Assembly (NCBI GenBank): GCA_039814575.1
Contig: JBCCAY010000016.1
Coordinates: forward strand, 19,329 to 83,328
Direction of reading: 5' to 3'
DNA length: 64,000 bases
Source: MED-G105 sp039814575
Lineage (GTDB): Bacteria > Pseudomonadota > Alphaproteobacteria > Caulobacterales > Parvularculaceae
Shown here: in pieces, positions 1 to 8,592 of the stretch
How the letters are laid out: the number at the start of each line of letters is the position of its first letter
How positions within the stretch are numbered: the stretch's first letter is position 1
The notes under the pieces: generated by a model
The model's database searches: none
Told to the model about the DNA's origin: nothing
The model's input: only the letters and a program-made list of their open reading frames with translations
Translations under genes and position numbers: made by a program

Positions 1-13
1 AACGCCCATACGC

Positions 14-57
14 AAAACGCCGACGCCCATTCAGATTTTGGCGACGGCGTTTTTTTC
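14..57. terminator. Intrinsic terminator, probably bidirectional
   Basis: An inverted repeat pairs ACGCCGACGCC with GGCGACGGCGT (one central mismatch). It has AAAA on the left and a run of seven T on the right. It could end an upstream plus-strand gene outside the window and also the minus-strand gene whose stop lies at 93. Confidence 0.7.
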
Positions 58-92
58 TCGAAGCCTTAAAAGCTGTTATCGAGTAGCGGCGC

Positions 93-1355
93 TTAAGTCC
101 GCGGCAGCGGGAAACCATAATAAAGCCGCAACCAGCGCGGTTTACGGAAGAAGAGCCCGCTCAGCGCCTCACGCATCGTGAACGGATAATATTCACGGCG
201 CGAGACAAGCGCCCGCAAATTATCAACGATCAAAACGTCCCGGCGGTCGAGCACAACTTCTATTGCCCGTCCGCGAGCGCGCATGATGGCGCCGCGCAGC
301 TTCCGCAAGGCCCGCTTGGCGTTCTCGTCTTCGGTAAAGACGCGATCCGGATCAAAACTCATAACCCAATCATCGCCGACGCCGCGCCGCAAGATCGGCT
401 GCCCTTCGGCCATCATCGCCGTGTCGTTGTTATCGAAGTGCGGACCGATTTTTTGATATACTGGCCGCATCAAGTGACCCGTCAACCAATCGAACTCTTC
501 GTCGGGGATCATGTCGATAACGTCTTTGACCGCCAGCACATAGATTGGATTTTTCCGCCGGTTACGCACCGCCGCATAGGCTTTCACCGTGCACGTGTCC
601 TCGCCGGCCGCTGGCAAGCCCGGTTGCGGCAAGCCCTTCTCAACCGTGCTTTGGTGGAAGCGCAAATGCATGTCGGAGCCGTCGCGGTCGCCGACTTGCG
701 GCTCCGTCGGCGCAGAGATGAGCGTACGGACAATCGGCGCGGCCGCGTTCTGATAGCGACGGCGCACTTCAGCGCCCGCTAAGAACAACAGTCCAGCGAC
801 CATCATATCGAAATGGCGGAACTTCCGAAGCGGAATGCCGCCATGCAGCGCGGCGTGCTCTTTCGGGAATGGAAAGAAGATTGACGCCGTCGGCAAGCCG
901 CGCACGAGCACGAAGCAGCGATCGCCGTTTTTCAGTTCTTCGAGCTTTTTCAGCCGTCCACGACCGAGGATACGGCGCAAATATCCTGCGCCGGTTTGTC
1001 CAAAATTGTACGAATAGTTCCACAATTGCCGGCCGCGCCATATCGCGAAGTAAAGCGCCGTCGCAAACCTTAAGTCCCATGCCGTGAACCGCGGCGCGCG
1101 CACGACGTCGTCGCGCGAGACCCGGCGCTGATTGATGATGTCAGCTGGCTCCATCGGCGCAAAGTCAGAGACCTCCTGCGCAAACGGCTGTCGCCGCTTG
1201 CCGCTGGCGTAGTCGCTCTCAACGCTGTCGCCATGACGCGCGTCGTCGACGGCGTGGTGATCATCCCGATAACGGTCATTGGCGTTCGCAGGCTGAAAGG
1301 GATCGACAGCGTCAGCGTAAGATCCATCCAAGACAGGCGCGAGGGCGGGCGACAT
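93..1355 (-). CDS. Clavaminate synthase/TauD-like protein with degenerate metal site
   Basis: A 420-residue protein of uncertain function. Its last 280 residues resemble Fe(II)/2-oxoglutarate dioxygenases of the TauD/clavaminate synthase group. They show a GDRCFVLVRGLP strand near 144-155, a segment near 228-234 (SDMHLRF) where these enzymes carry H-x-D/E, and RDVLIVDNLRALVSRREY at 372-389 where they carry the distal His followed by G-R. The expected acidic ligand is Arg (H230-L-R232) and the distal His is Val (V384), so the metal triad looks lost. The first 80 residues are polar and probably disordered. AAGGAG lies 8 nt before the ATG, which supports this start. The fold assignment is from motif reading only; a catalytic role is doubtful. 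Confidence 0.5.
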   Translation of the reverse strand: MSPALAPVLDGSYADAVDPFQPANANDRYRDDHHAVDDARHGDSVESDYASGKRRQPFAQEVSDFAPMEPADIINQRRVSRDDVVRAPRFTAWDLRFATALYFAIWRGRQLWNYSYNFGQTGAGYLRRILGRGRLKKLEELKNGDRCFVLVRGLPTASIFFPFPKEHAALHGGIPLRKFRHFDMMVAGLLFLAGAEVRRRYQNAAAPIVRTLISAPTEPQVGDRDGSDMHLRFHQSTVEKGLPQPGLPAAGEDTCTVKAYAAVRNRRKNPIYVLAVKDVIDMIPDEEFDWLTGHLMRPVYQKIGPHFDNNDTAMMAEGQPILRRGVGDDWVMSFDPDRVFTEDENAKRALRKLRGAIMRARGRAIEVVLDRRDVLIVDNLRALVSRREYYPFTMREALSGLFFRKPRWLRLYYGFPLPRT

Positions 1356-1592
1356 TTCTAGTGCTCCTTAAGGCGGTTAAGCGAAAACGAAATTTGGGAT
1401 AATGCGGCGCACAATTTTCTTGTGCGCCGCATCATTTAACCAGTTTCTCTTTGAAGAAAAGGGGCTAAACAACTATTTTTCTTAACAAAAGCAAAGATGC
1501 CGCACCGCAAAACATTTCGCGTCGAGCCGCAGCGATGAATTCTAGATTTTTCTGCTAACAGAGCCCGCCTGCACGCACGCTAATCGCGAGAA

Positions 1593-2264
1593 TCAGGCGT
1601 CTTTCGGCATGACGAACTTATCGTCATGTTTACCGCGCGCGTCACGATAATGCGCTTGGATGGCCGGCAAATCCGCGTCGTAATCGCCGCTCGCGATAAA
1701 AAGGCCGCTGATGCGCACTGTTTTCGTCCCAAAATCGAGAACCGTGAGAATCATCGGCACGCCGGCGCGCGCAGCAATATGATAAAAGCCGGACTTCCAC
1801 TCGCGGGTTTTCGAACGCGTTCCTTCGGGCGGCACAGCTAACATCATGGCGTCACGCATTTCAAAAGCATCAGCCATTTGTTTGACGACGTCGTTTTTAC
1901 TGGTGCGGTCGATCGGCACGCATCCGAGCCAGAGAACGACATTGCCGAAAGGCCCTTCGGTGAGTTCCTTCTTGCCCATCCAGCGCAAAGGAACCCGGTA
2001 ATAGCCGGCCGACGCCAGCATATAGATGCCGTCCCAATTCGATGTATGGGGCGCGGCGATCACGACGGCTTTGTCGGCGCTCGGCCAATCGCCTTCAAAC
2101 CGCCAGCCGGCGGCCTTCATAAAGACGTAGCAAACCCAACGCCAAAGCTCGGAAAAAGGCCCACGAAATCGTCGCGGTCGCGCCGTAGACGGATCGATTT
2201 TGAGGTCACGGTCCGCCAGATCTGCGTCCGGCGCATAAGTCGGGGTGTCGGTCGTGGCGCGCAT
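1593..2264 (-). CDS. PlsC-like 1-acylglycerol-3-phosphate acyltransferase family protein
   Basis: A membrane-associated acyltransferase of about 223 residues in the lysophospholipid acyltransferase superfamily, which transfers acyl chains to glycerophospholipid or related acceptors. The catalytic H-x4-D motif is visible as HTSNWD near residue 74, and the acceptor-binding motif as PPEGTRS near 147. A hydrophobic helix near 43-55 could anchor it to the inner membrane. Length fits the short PlsC-like group; the true substrate is unknown. An ATG at 2264 sits 7 nt after AAGG, and a GTG directly upstream (2267) is an alternative. It is followed on the same strand by the oxygenase-like gene after a 237-bp AT-rich gap. 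Confidence 0.8.
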   Translation of the reverse strand: MRATTDTPTYAPDADLADRDLKIDPSTARPRRFRGPFSELWRWVCYVFMKAAGWRFEGDWPSADKAVVIAAPHTSNWDGIYMLASAGYYRVPLRWMGKKELTEGPFGNVVLWLGCVPIDRTSKNDVVKQMADAFEMRDAMMLAVPPEGTRSKTREWKSGFYHIAARAGVPMILTVLDFGTKTVRISGLFIASGDYDADLPAIQAHYRDARGKHDDKFVMPKDA

Positions 2265-2335
2265 CACCGCACCTTGCGTCCCTTTATGATCAAAGAACAG
2301 ATGTTCGATCGAAAAATTGTAAAATAAGCGACCGC

Positions 2336-3643
2336 CTACCGGTTCTCCAGGCTTGCTGCGGCGCGGCGTTCCTGCATTTGATGACGTATAAAGGCCGGAA
2401 AAAGCGCCATCCTTTCTCGCGTCGGAAGCCCGTCGGCGAGCCGGAAGATATTCTGGTAGAAATACGACATGACCGCGAAGCCATTGATCGTCTTCAGCAA
2501 TGGCAAAGCGGATCGCGGTCCGAAGACGCCCGGCCCAAGGCGCAACGCGTCTTCATATTTCGGCAGCGCCATGATGTCGCCGGCGAGCAGTTTGTTCGGC
2601 AAATCCGGATCAACGCACAGCGGCCGGGCGACACCGATGACGTCTGCAGCGCCGGAATGCAACGCTTCATCCATCGCGCGCCGCGTTCGGAAACCGCCTG
2701 TCACCATCAAAGGCGCTTTTGCGATTTTCGAGACTTCCGCCGCGTAATTGATGAAATAGGCCTCGCGCGCCGCCGTCGATGCGGGAACGGGGTCTTCATA
2801 AACGGGCTCCATCCCCTCAAGGCCCATCATTCGCGGCTGCTCGTAATTGCCGCCGGAGATCTCGATGAGATCGACGCCGGCCTGGTTCAACATTTCCACG
2901 ACGACAAGACAGTCTTCAAACCCGTAACCGCCCTTCTGAAAATCAGAAGAATTCAGTTTCACGGCGACCGGAAAGCCAGAGCCGGTTTTCGCACGAACCG
3001 CTTCAACGCACCGAAGCAAGAGCCGTGCGCGGTTCTCTAAACTGCCACCCCACGCGTCGTCGCGGCGATTGGCGAGCGGGTTTAGAAACTCAGACAGCAA
3101 ATACCCGTGGGCTGCGTGGACCTGAACGCCGGTGAACCCGGTCGATTTCGCGACACCGGCGGCGTGAGCAAAACGAGCGATCACGTCTTCGATTTCATCA
3201 ACGGACAAAGCGCGCGGCGTCGCGAACTGCCCGCCCGGCAAAGCCAGCGCAACGGCCGATGGGCCGACCGGCTCCGCTGCGACCATGGTCGGCGATTGCC
3301 GGCCCGCATGGGAAAGCTGCATCCAAATCGACGCGCCAGCATCAACGGCGGCGCTCGCCATCGCTTCCAAACGCGAAATTTGCTCGGGCGATTGTTCGCC
3401 GTCGATGACCAAGTTCAGCGGCCGCTCCAAATAGCGGCGATCGACCATCACATTACCGGTAATCAACAGCCCCGCGCCGCCCTCCGCCCAGCGGCGATAC
3501 AGCGTCTCCAAGCGCGCCGTCGCCCGATTGAGCGGATCGGCGAGGCCTTCCGTCATGGCGGCCTTCGCAAAGCGGTTCTTAAGGCGCGCGCCGCACGGTA
3601 GAATGAGCGGCGCGGCAAGATCGGCGGCTTGTCTTACTGACAT
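2336..3643 (-). CDS. NADH:flavin oxidoreductase, Old Yellow Enzyme family
   Basis: An FMN-dependent TIM-barrel oxidoreductase that reduces activated C=C bonds (enones, possibly enoyl-CoA-like substrates) with NAD(P)H. Family marks in order: the N-terminal barrel strand with N23-R-F, SHAGRQ at 111-116, the substrate-binding and proton-donor motif HAAHGYLLSEFLNP (H176, H179, Y181), WGGSLENR, a VKLNSSD strand, and the C-terminal phosphate-binding segment VTGGFRTRRAMDEAL followed by DVIGVARPL. At 435 residues it is a single-domain OYE without the Fe-S and FAD domains of 2,4-dienoyl-CoA reductase. No clear ribosome binding site precedes the ATG. It is divergent from parE, with 190 bp between them. 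The natural substrate is unknown. Confidence 0.9.
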   Translation of the reverse strand: MSVRQAADLAAPLILPCGARLKNRFAKAAMTEGLADPLNRATARLETLYRRWAEGGAGLLITGNVMVDRRYLERPLNLVIDGEQSPEQISRLEAMASAAVDAGASIWMQLSHAGRQSPTMVAAEPVGPSAVALALPGGQFATPRALSVDEIEDVIARFAHAAGVAKSTGFTGVQVHAAHGYLLSEFLNPLANRRDDAWGGSLENRARLLLRCVEAVRAKTGSGFPVAVKLNSSDFQKGGYGFEDCLVVVEMLNQAGVDLIEISGGNYEQPRMMGLEGMEPVYEDPVPASTAAREAYFINYAAEVSKIAKAPLMVTGGFRTRRAMDEALHSGAADVIGVARPLCVDPDLPNKLLAGDIMALPKYEDALRLGPGVFGPRSALPLLKTINGFAVMSYFYQNIFRLADGLPTRERMALFPAFIRHQMQERRAAASLENR

Positions 3644-3833
3644 AGAGCGAGCTTAAGGGCTGATAAAACGAGTAAACCCATCTTGTAAGCGTGTTCTTCG
3701 TAACGGTCGAGCAGCCGCCGCTTTAAGCAGAGAATTGGCACGCACAACAAAGAACGCGCGCGGCAATTGCTTTACGCCAAAGGCCAAAGCCGTGTAGACG
3801 AGGCCTCTTCAATCAATTTAGTCGAGTCCGCTT

Positions 3834-5837
3834 ATGCCGCGCCGCGCCGCCGCGAAAAAATCCGACGATCTATTCGGAACAGATTACACCGCTAAAGACA
3901 TCGAGGTCTTGGAAGGCCTCGAACCCGTCCGCAAACGCCCCGGCATGTATATCGGCGGCACCGACGAAAAAGCGCTGCACCACCTCTTCGCAGAGGTTCT
4001 CGACAATTCAATGGACGAAGCGGTCGCGGGGCACGCGACGCGCATCGAAATCGAAGTTCACGAAGACGGATACCTGACAGTCGCCGACAATGGCCGCGGC
4101 ATCCCTGTCGACCCGCATCCGAAGTTCAAGAAGAAGTCGGCGCTTGAAGTCATCATGACGACGCTGCACGCGGGCGGGAAATTCGACGGCAAAGCCTATC
4201 AAACCTCCGGCGGCCTTCACGGCGTCGGCGTATCGGTGGTGAACGCTCTCGCCGACGATCTCATCGTCGAGGTTTGCCGCAATAAGAAAATGTTCCGCCA
4301 GAGCTATTCCAAGGGCAAGCCGCGCACCAAGCTGGAGACCGTCGGTCCCGCCCCCAATAAGCGCGGCACCAGCGTCATGTTCCATCCGGACCCGGAGATT
4401 TTTGGCAACAAGCTTGCATTTAAGCCGGCGCGCCTCTTCCGCATGGCGCGCTCTAAAGCGTATCTCTTCGGCGGCGTTGAAATCCGCTGGAAGTGCGCCG
4501 GGGCGCTCATCAAAGATGATACGCCGGAAGAAGCGGTCTTGCATTTCGCCAACGGCCTGTCTGACTATCTCGGTAGCCTCGCCGGCGAAAAACCGCGCGT
4601 AGCGGACGAGATGTTCACTGGCAAAGTCGAACGCAAAGAAACCCAAGGCCACGGCAATGTCGAATGGGCCGTCGTCTGGGGCGCGGCGGGCTTCGGCGCG
4701 AAAGGCAATGAGGCGGACGGGTTCGTCAATTCTTACTGCAACACCATTCCGACGCCCGAAGGCGGCACCCATGAAGCGGGCCTACGCGCGGCGTTGTCGA
4801 AGGGCTTGCGCGCTTATGGCGAGCTTGCCGGCCACAAAAAGGCGAGCGTCGTCACCGCCGAAGACGTTATGGGCACGGCCGGCGCACTATTGTCCGTCTT
4901 TGTAAGAAATCCGGAATTTCAAGGTCAGACCAAGGACAAATTAGCGACGGCCGAAGCGCAAAAGCTCGCTGAGAACGCCATTCGCCCCGCCTTTGACCAT
5001 TGGCTCGCCTCTAACCCGAAGCAAGCCGACGGTTTGCTCGAATGGGTCGTGGAAAAAGCCGAGGAGCGCCAACGCCGACGCCGCGAAAAAGAAGTCTCGC
5101 GGCAAGCAGCGACACGCAAACTTCGCCTGCCCGGCAAACTCGCGGACTGCTCCCAGAAAGACCGGACCGGCACGGAAATCTTCCTCGTCGAGGGGGACTC
5201 GGCCGGCGGTTCGGCAAAGCAAGCGCGGAACCGCGCGACCCAAGCAATCCTGCCCTTGCGCGGCAAAATCCTAAACGTCGCGTCCGCCACCCGCGATAAA
5301 ATACTCGCCAACCAAGAAGTCGCCGACATCGCCCAAGCGCTTGGCGTCAATCTCGGCGCGCGCTTCGACGTTGAAGACCTCCGCTATGAAAAGGTCATCA
5401 TCATGACCGACGCCGACGTCGACGGCGCCCATATCGCCGCGCTGCTCATCACGTTCTTCCAGCGGGAAACGCCGGAGCTGATCAAAGCCGGGCGGCTTTA
5501 CATGGCCCAACCGCCCCTCTTCCGCCTCTCCGCCGGCGGCAAGACGGTCTACGCCATGGATGAAGAGTCGCGCGATGCCAAACTGAAATCAGACTTCAGG
5601 TCTAATCAAAAAGTCGAAGTGTCGCGCTTTAAGGGCCTTGGCGAAATGAACCCAGGCCAACTTAAAGAAACCACGATGGACCCGGCGCAGCGCAGCCTTG
5701 CGCGCGTCGTCATCGCCGAGGACAAGGCCGAAGACTCCGCCGCGTTAGTGGAACGCCTGATGGGAAAAAAACCCGAAGCGCGTTTTCAGTTCATCACCGA
5801 GAACGCAGAATTCGTCCAAGACGCGCTCGATATCTAA
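3834..5837 (+). CDS. parE: DNA topoisomerase IV subunit B
   Basis: The ATPase subunit of topoisomerase IV, which with ParC decatenates daughter chromosomes. The N-terminal GHKL ATPase domain shows the glutamate/asparagine motif (LDNSMDEA), DNGRGIP, the lid glycines in TSGGLHGVGVSVVNAL, and the transducer domain. The TOPRIM domain has EGDSAGGSAKQARNR near 453 and DADVDGAH near 525; the C-terminal RFKGLGEMNPGQL completes it. At 667 residues and without the extra TOPRIM insertion of enterobacterial GyrB, ParE is the better reading. GyrB is the main alternative. The partner parC is not in the window. Confidence 0.93.
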   Translation: MPRRAAAKKSDDLFGTDYTAKDIEVLEGLEPVRKRPGMYIGGTDEKALHHLFAEVLDNSMDEAVAGHATRIEIEVHEDGYLTVADNGRGIPVDPHPKFKKKSALEVIMTTLHAGGKFDGKAYQTSGGLHGVGVSVVNALADDLIVEVCRNKKMFRQSYSKGKPRTKLETVGPAPNKRGTSVMFHPDPEIFGNKLAFKPARLFRMARSKAYLFGGVEIRWKCAGALIKDDTPEEAVLHFANGLSDYLGSLAGEKPRVADEMFTGKVERKETQGHGNVEWAVVWGAAGFGAKGNEADGFVNSYCNTIPTPEGGTHEAGLRAALSKGLRAYGELAGHKKASVVTAEDVMGTAGALLSVFVRNPEFQGQTKDKLATAEAQKLAENAIRPAFDHWLASNPKQADGLLEWVVEKAEERQRRRREKEVSRQAATRKLRLPGKLADCSQKDRTGTEIFLVEGDSAGGSAKQARNRATQAILPLRGKILNVASATRDKILANQEVADIAQALGVNLGARFDVEDLRYEKVIIMTDADVDGAHIAALLITFFQRETPELIKAGRLYMAQPPLFRLSAGGKTVYAMDEESRDAKLKSDFRSNQKVEVSRFKGLGEMNPGQLKETTMDPAQRSLARVVIAEDKAEDSAALVERLMGKKPEARFQFITENAEFVQDALDI

Positions 5838-6343
5838 GTGGCATAAACGCCGCTATCGAAACTAGCTTTTTCTACGTCTCCTTCGATTAAGACTTCCACA
5901 GCCTTAGTCGCGAACGGCGATAAGCGTCTTACAACAAGCGCTTATTGCGCACGGTCGAGGAGACGAACCTTGCGCAACAACGCACGACGCACGACAAATT
6001 TAAACCGAACTGACAGTATGTCGCATACGCACTTTCGTTAAATCACAATGGCAGTCTAACTAGCGATCAACGTCACAAAAGTTTCGCAAAATCTCGCTTG
6101 AGACAACCAAGCCAGCGTGCGAATAATTATCAAATACAGTTTATAAAGATTAATTTTCCCAGTAGCGCATATGGTGCGCCTACTGAAATTATTCTGACAT
6201 AAAACCCAATTAACCACTTTTACGTGAGCAAGGCGCACGACCTGCGCGCTTGTTTTTCTAATTCGTTTGGGGGATGGCGCGCGTCGTGCGCCTAATCGTC
6301 CCCTTGCGTACATTTTGTCTCGCTTCAATGGAGAGAAATCACC
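5838..6343. other. Intergenic region between parE and phoX-like gene
   Basis: About 500 bp, AT-rich from 6100 to 6220, holding no protein-coding stretch with family features. It must contain the promoter of the phosphatase gene. A GGAGAG ribosome binding site lies just before the ATG at 6344. No terminator with a clear T-run is visible after parE. Confidence 0.6.
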
Positions 6344-8275
6344 ATGCGCTCGCGCTCGTCTGAAATTCCTTGCACAGAACCTTTTGACGCGTCGGAGGAA
6401 ATTTCCTCAAACCCGACGAACAATCCAGAATTCTCATCAATCGTCGAATCGAACATGTCGCGCCGTAACATTCTAACGGGCGCGCTTATCGGCGCTGCGA
6501 CGACAGGTTTCTTAGCGCCGCAAGCCATGGCCGCTTCGCGCTTCCGCGGCAACAAAAACTCCGACAGCCTTTGCAATTTCCGCCCTGTGTCGATCGAAGA
6601 TGCAATTGAAGACCAGTCTTTACCGACAATTTCGAGAGACTACCGGTACGAAGCGTTTATCCCTTGGGGTACGCCAATCCAGCCGGGCGCGACGGAAGAA
6701 TATGAGGGCGATCCCAATACTCGTCCGACGTCAGAGCAAGCGAGCAAACAAATCGGCATCGGTCATGACGGCATGGCCTACTTCCCACGGCAATTTGAGT
6801 TCGGTCGCGGTCGCGGCCTACGCGGTAAGTTCGAAAACCAAAACGGCATGCTCTGTGTCAACCACGAGTTCGGCCGCAACACGCATGTTCTTGGTAAAGA
6901 TCAGCCAGAAACACTCGAAGACGTTCGCCTGTCGCAAGCGGTGCACGGCGTATCAGTTGTCGCCATTGAAAAGCGCGGCCCCCGCTGGCGCGTCGTCAAC
7001 AGCCCGAACGCGCGTCGTATCACGGTCAACACGCCGGTCGCATTCTCCGGACCAGCCGCAGACTCTGATCTTCTGAAAAACCCCGCCGGCAATATTCCGC
7101 TCGGCACGGTCAACAATTGCGGTTCCGGCCCAACGCCTTGGGGCACGTATCTAACCTGCGAAGAGAACTTCAACGGCTATTTCGGCGCCTCTGCCGGCCT
7201 CGACAATCCGACCGAAGCGCAAGCACGCTATGGCTTCTCAGCGTTTGGCTTCGGCTATGGTTGGTTCAATTTCGACCGCCGCTTCGACCTCTCCGATCCG
7301 GATTACGTCAATGAGCAAAACCGCTTCGGCTGGATCGTTGAAATCGACCCGCACGACGGTACGCAAACGCCGACGAAACGCACCGCCATGGGCCGCTTCA
7401 AGCACGAAGCCGTCGCCATTGCTGAAAGCGCCAATGGCCGCATCGCCGCCTATATGGGCGACGACCAACGCGGCGACTATTGCTATAAATACGTTTCCGA
7501 CCTGCCCTGGAAAGACGCGATCGCTCAAGGCAAAAGCCCGCTCGATGAAGGCACGCTCTATGTCGCGCGCTTCAATGACGACAATACCGGAGATTGGCTC
7601 GAACTATCTGTGAACAATCCGGCGCTCGCCGGCCGCTTCGCTGATCAAGGCGAACTGTTGATCAACACGCGTCTCGCCGCGGACATCCTCGGCGCCACGA
7701 AAATGGACCGTCCGGAATGGACGACCATCGGTCAAGAGAAGTCGGTATTCTGGACGCTGACCAATAACACGGCAAAAGACCGCACCCCGCCGCAAGGCGA
7801 AGTGAACGCGGCCAACCCGGAAAATCCGAATTCGGACGGCCACATCATCCGTACGTTCGACGACAATGACTTCCTCGGCGAAACCTTCACCTGGGAAATC
7901 TACCTTCTCGCTTCGTCAACGCGCGGCACGCCGGGCGTCTTCACCGATCCGGACGCGGCCTACGCCGACCCGGACGGCCGCCTCTTCATCGGCACCGACG
8001 GCGGTCAGCCGGACGGTCTGCAAGACCAGCTCGTTGTTTTTGACACGACGAAGAACCCGCCGGAGCCGAAGCGTCTCCTCGTCGGCGTTCGCAACGACGA
8101 GATCACGGGCTTCGCCTACACGCCGGATCAAACGACGGCGTTCGTCAACGTCCAGCACCCGGGCGACGGCGACCCATCGCGCACAAACTTCCCGAAGAAG
8201 TTCGACGGTGTGACCATTCCACGTGATGCAACGTTGATCATCACCAAGAAAAACGGCGACGTTGTCGGCTCCTAG
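6344..8275 (+). CDS. PhoX-family (DUF839) Tat-exported phosphatase-like protein
   Basis: A large secreted protein of the PhoX/DUF839 family, calcium/iron-dependent phosphomonoesterases that release phosphate from organic esters in the periplasm. The N terminus carries a twin-arginine signal (MSRRNILTG at 38-46, hydrophobic stretch, PQAMA cleavage near 64), so a folded, metal-loaded enzyme is likely exported by Tat. Family motifs visible: CVNHEFG, TPWGTYLTCEENFNGYFG with the conserved Cys-Glu-Glu, FKHEAVA, and AYMGDDQRGDYCYKYVS. Length (643 residues) fits. It stands alone, with a strong terminator 25 bp downstream. Phosphate-starvation control is typical of the family, but I found no convincing Pho box. 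Confidence 0.88.
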   Translation: MRSRSSEIPCTEPFDASEEISSNPTNNPEFSSIVESNMSRRNILTGALIGAATTGFLAPQAMAASRFRGNKNSDSLCNFRPVSIEDAIEDQSLPTISRDYRYEAFIPWGTPIQPGATEEYEGDPNTRPTSEQASKQIGIGHDGMAYFPRQFEFGRGRGLRGKFENQNGMLCVNHEFGRNTHVLGKDQPETLEDVRLSQAVHGVSVVAIEKRGPRWRVVNSPNARRITVNTPVAFSGPAADSDLLKNPAGNIPLGTVNNCGSGPTPWGTYLTCEENFNGYFGASAGLDNPTEAQARYGFSAFGFGYGWFNFDRRFDLSDPDYVNEQNRFGWIVEIDPHDGTQTPTKRTAMGRFKHEAVAIAESANGRIAAYMGDDQRGDYCYKYVSDLPWKDAIAQGKSPLDEGTLYVARFNDDNTGDWLELSVNNPALAGRFADQGELLINTRLAADILGATKMDRPEWTTIGQEKSVFWTLTNNTAKDRTPPQGEVNAANPENPNSDGHIIRTFDDNDFLGETFTWEIYLLASSTRGTPGVFTDPDAAYADPDGRLFIGTDGGQPDGLQDQLVVFDTTKNPPEPKRLLVGVRNDEITGFAYTPDQTTAFVNVQHPGDGDPSRTNFPKKFDGVTIPRDATLIITKKNGDVVGS

Positions 8276-8300
8276 GCCGCAGCACTCTCGTCTAAAAAAG

Positions 8301-8333
8301 AAACCCGGACTGAGTTCAGTCCGGGTTTTTTGT
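8301..8333 (+). terminator. Rho-independent terminator after the PhoX-like gene
   Basis: A nearly perfect hairpin, AACCCGGACTGA paired with TCAGTCCGGGTT, is followed by TTTT and preceded by an A-run. It lies 25 bp after the phosphatase stop codon. Confidence 0.9.
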
Positions 8334-8392
8334 TGGCGTAAATATCTTTATGCGAACGCCATTGCAGGTCGATAGACAATCATCGTTAGCGC

Positions 8393-8592
8393 TTAGAGCC
8401 CGATTGGAAACTCGGGCAACGTTGGAAAACCCCTCGAAACAGACTTCAGTTGGCGACAAATACATACCGCTCAGGCTCTAAATCTAAAAAAGTAAGAGCC
8501 GGAACCGCATCGCCATAATCAAAAGGGGGCAGCAAACCGGTGTCTAATACTTTCGTGTCGAGCCATTTCCGGAGTTTTGAATCGGGCTCTTA
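8393..8592 (+). repeat. Dispersed two-hairpin palindromic element, copy A
   Basis: A 200-bp element with ends TTAGAGCCCGATTGGAAA and GTTTTGAATCGGGCTCTTA. Internally the left half closes with GGCTCTAA near 8474-8481 and the right half opens with TAAGAGCCGGAACCG near 8492-8506. Each half is therefore bounded by AGAGCC/GGCTCT, and the halves are diverged inverted copies of one another. Copies B (35009-35196, inverted) and C (58455-58668) share the ends, the inner AGAGCC boxes and a block around GAAAACCCCTCGAAACAGAC. The right end supplies the TAA stop of the adjacent peptidase gene. It has no coding capacity. Confidence 0.85.

Noticed and set aside
6000..6220. Pho-box-like CTGACAG/CTGACATAAA sequences upstream of the PhoX-like gene
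   Set aside because: Only single half-site matches without the paired 11-bp spacing; not enough to call a PhoB site.
6056..6328. A 90-codon minus-strand frame between parE and the phosphatase gene
   Set aside because: Low-complexity, AT-driven content, no ribosome site, and it covers the phosphatase promoter region.
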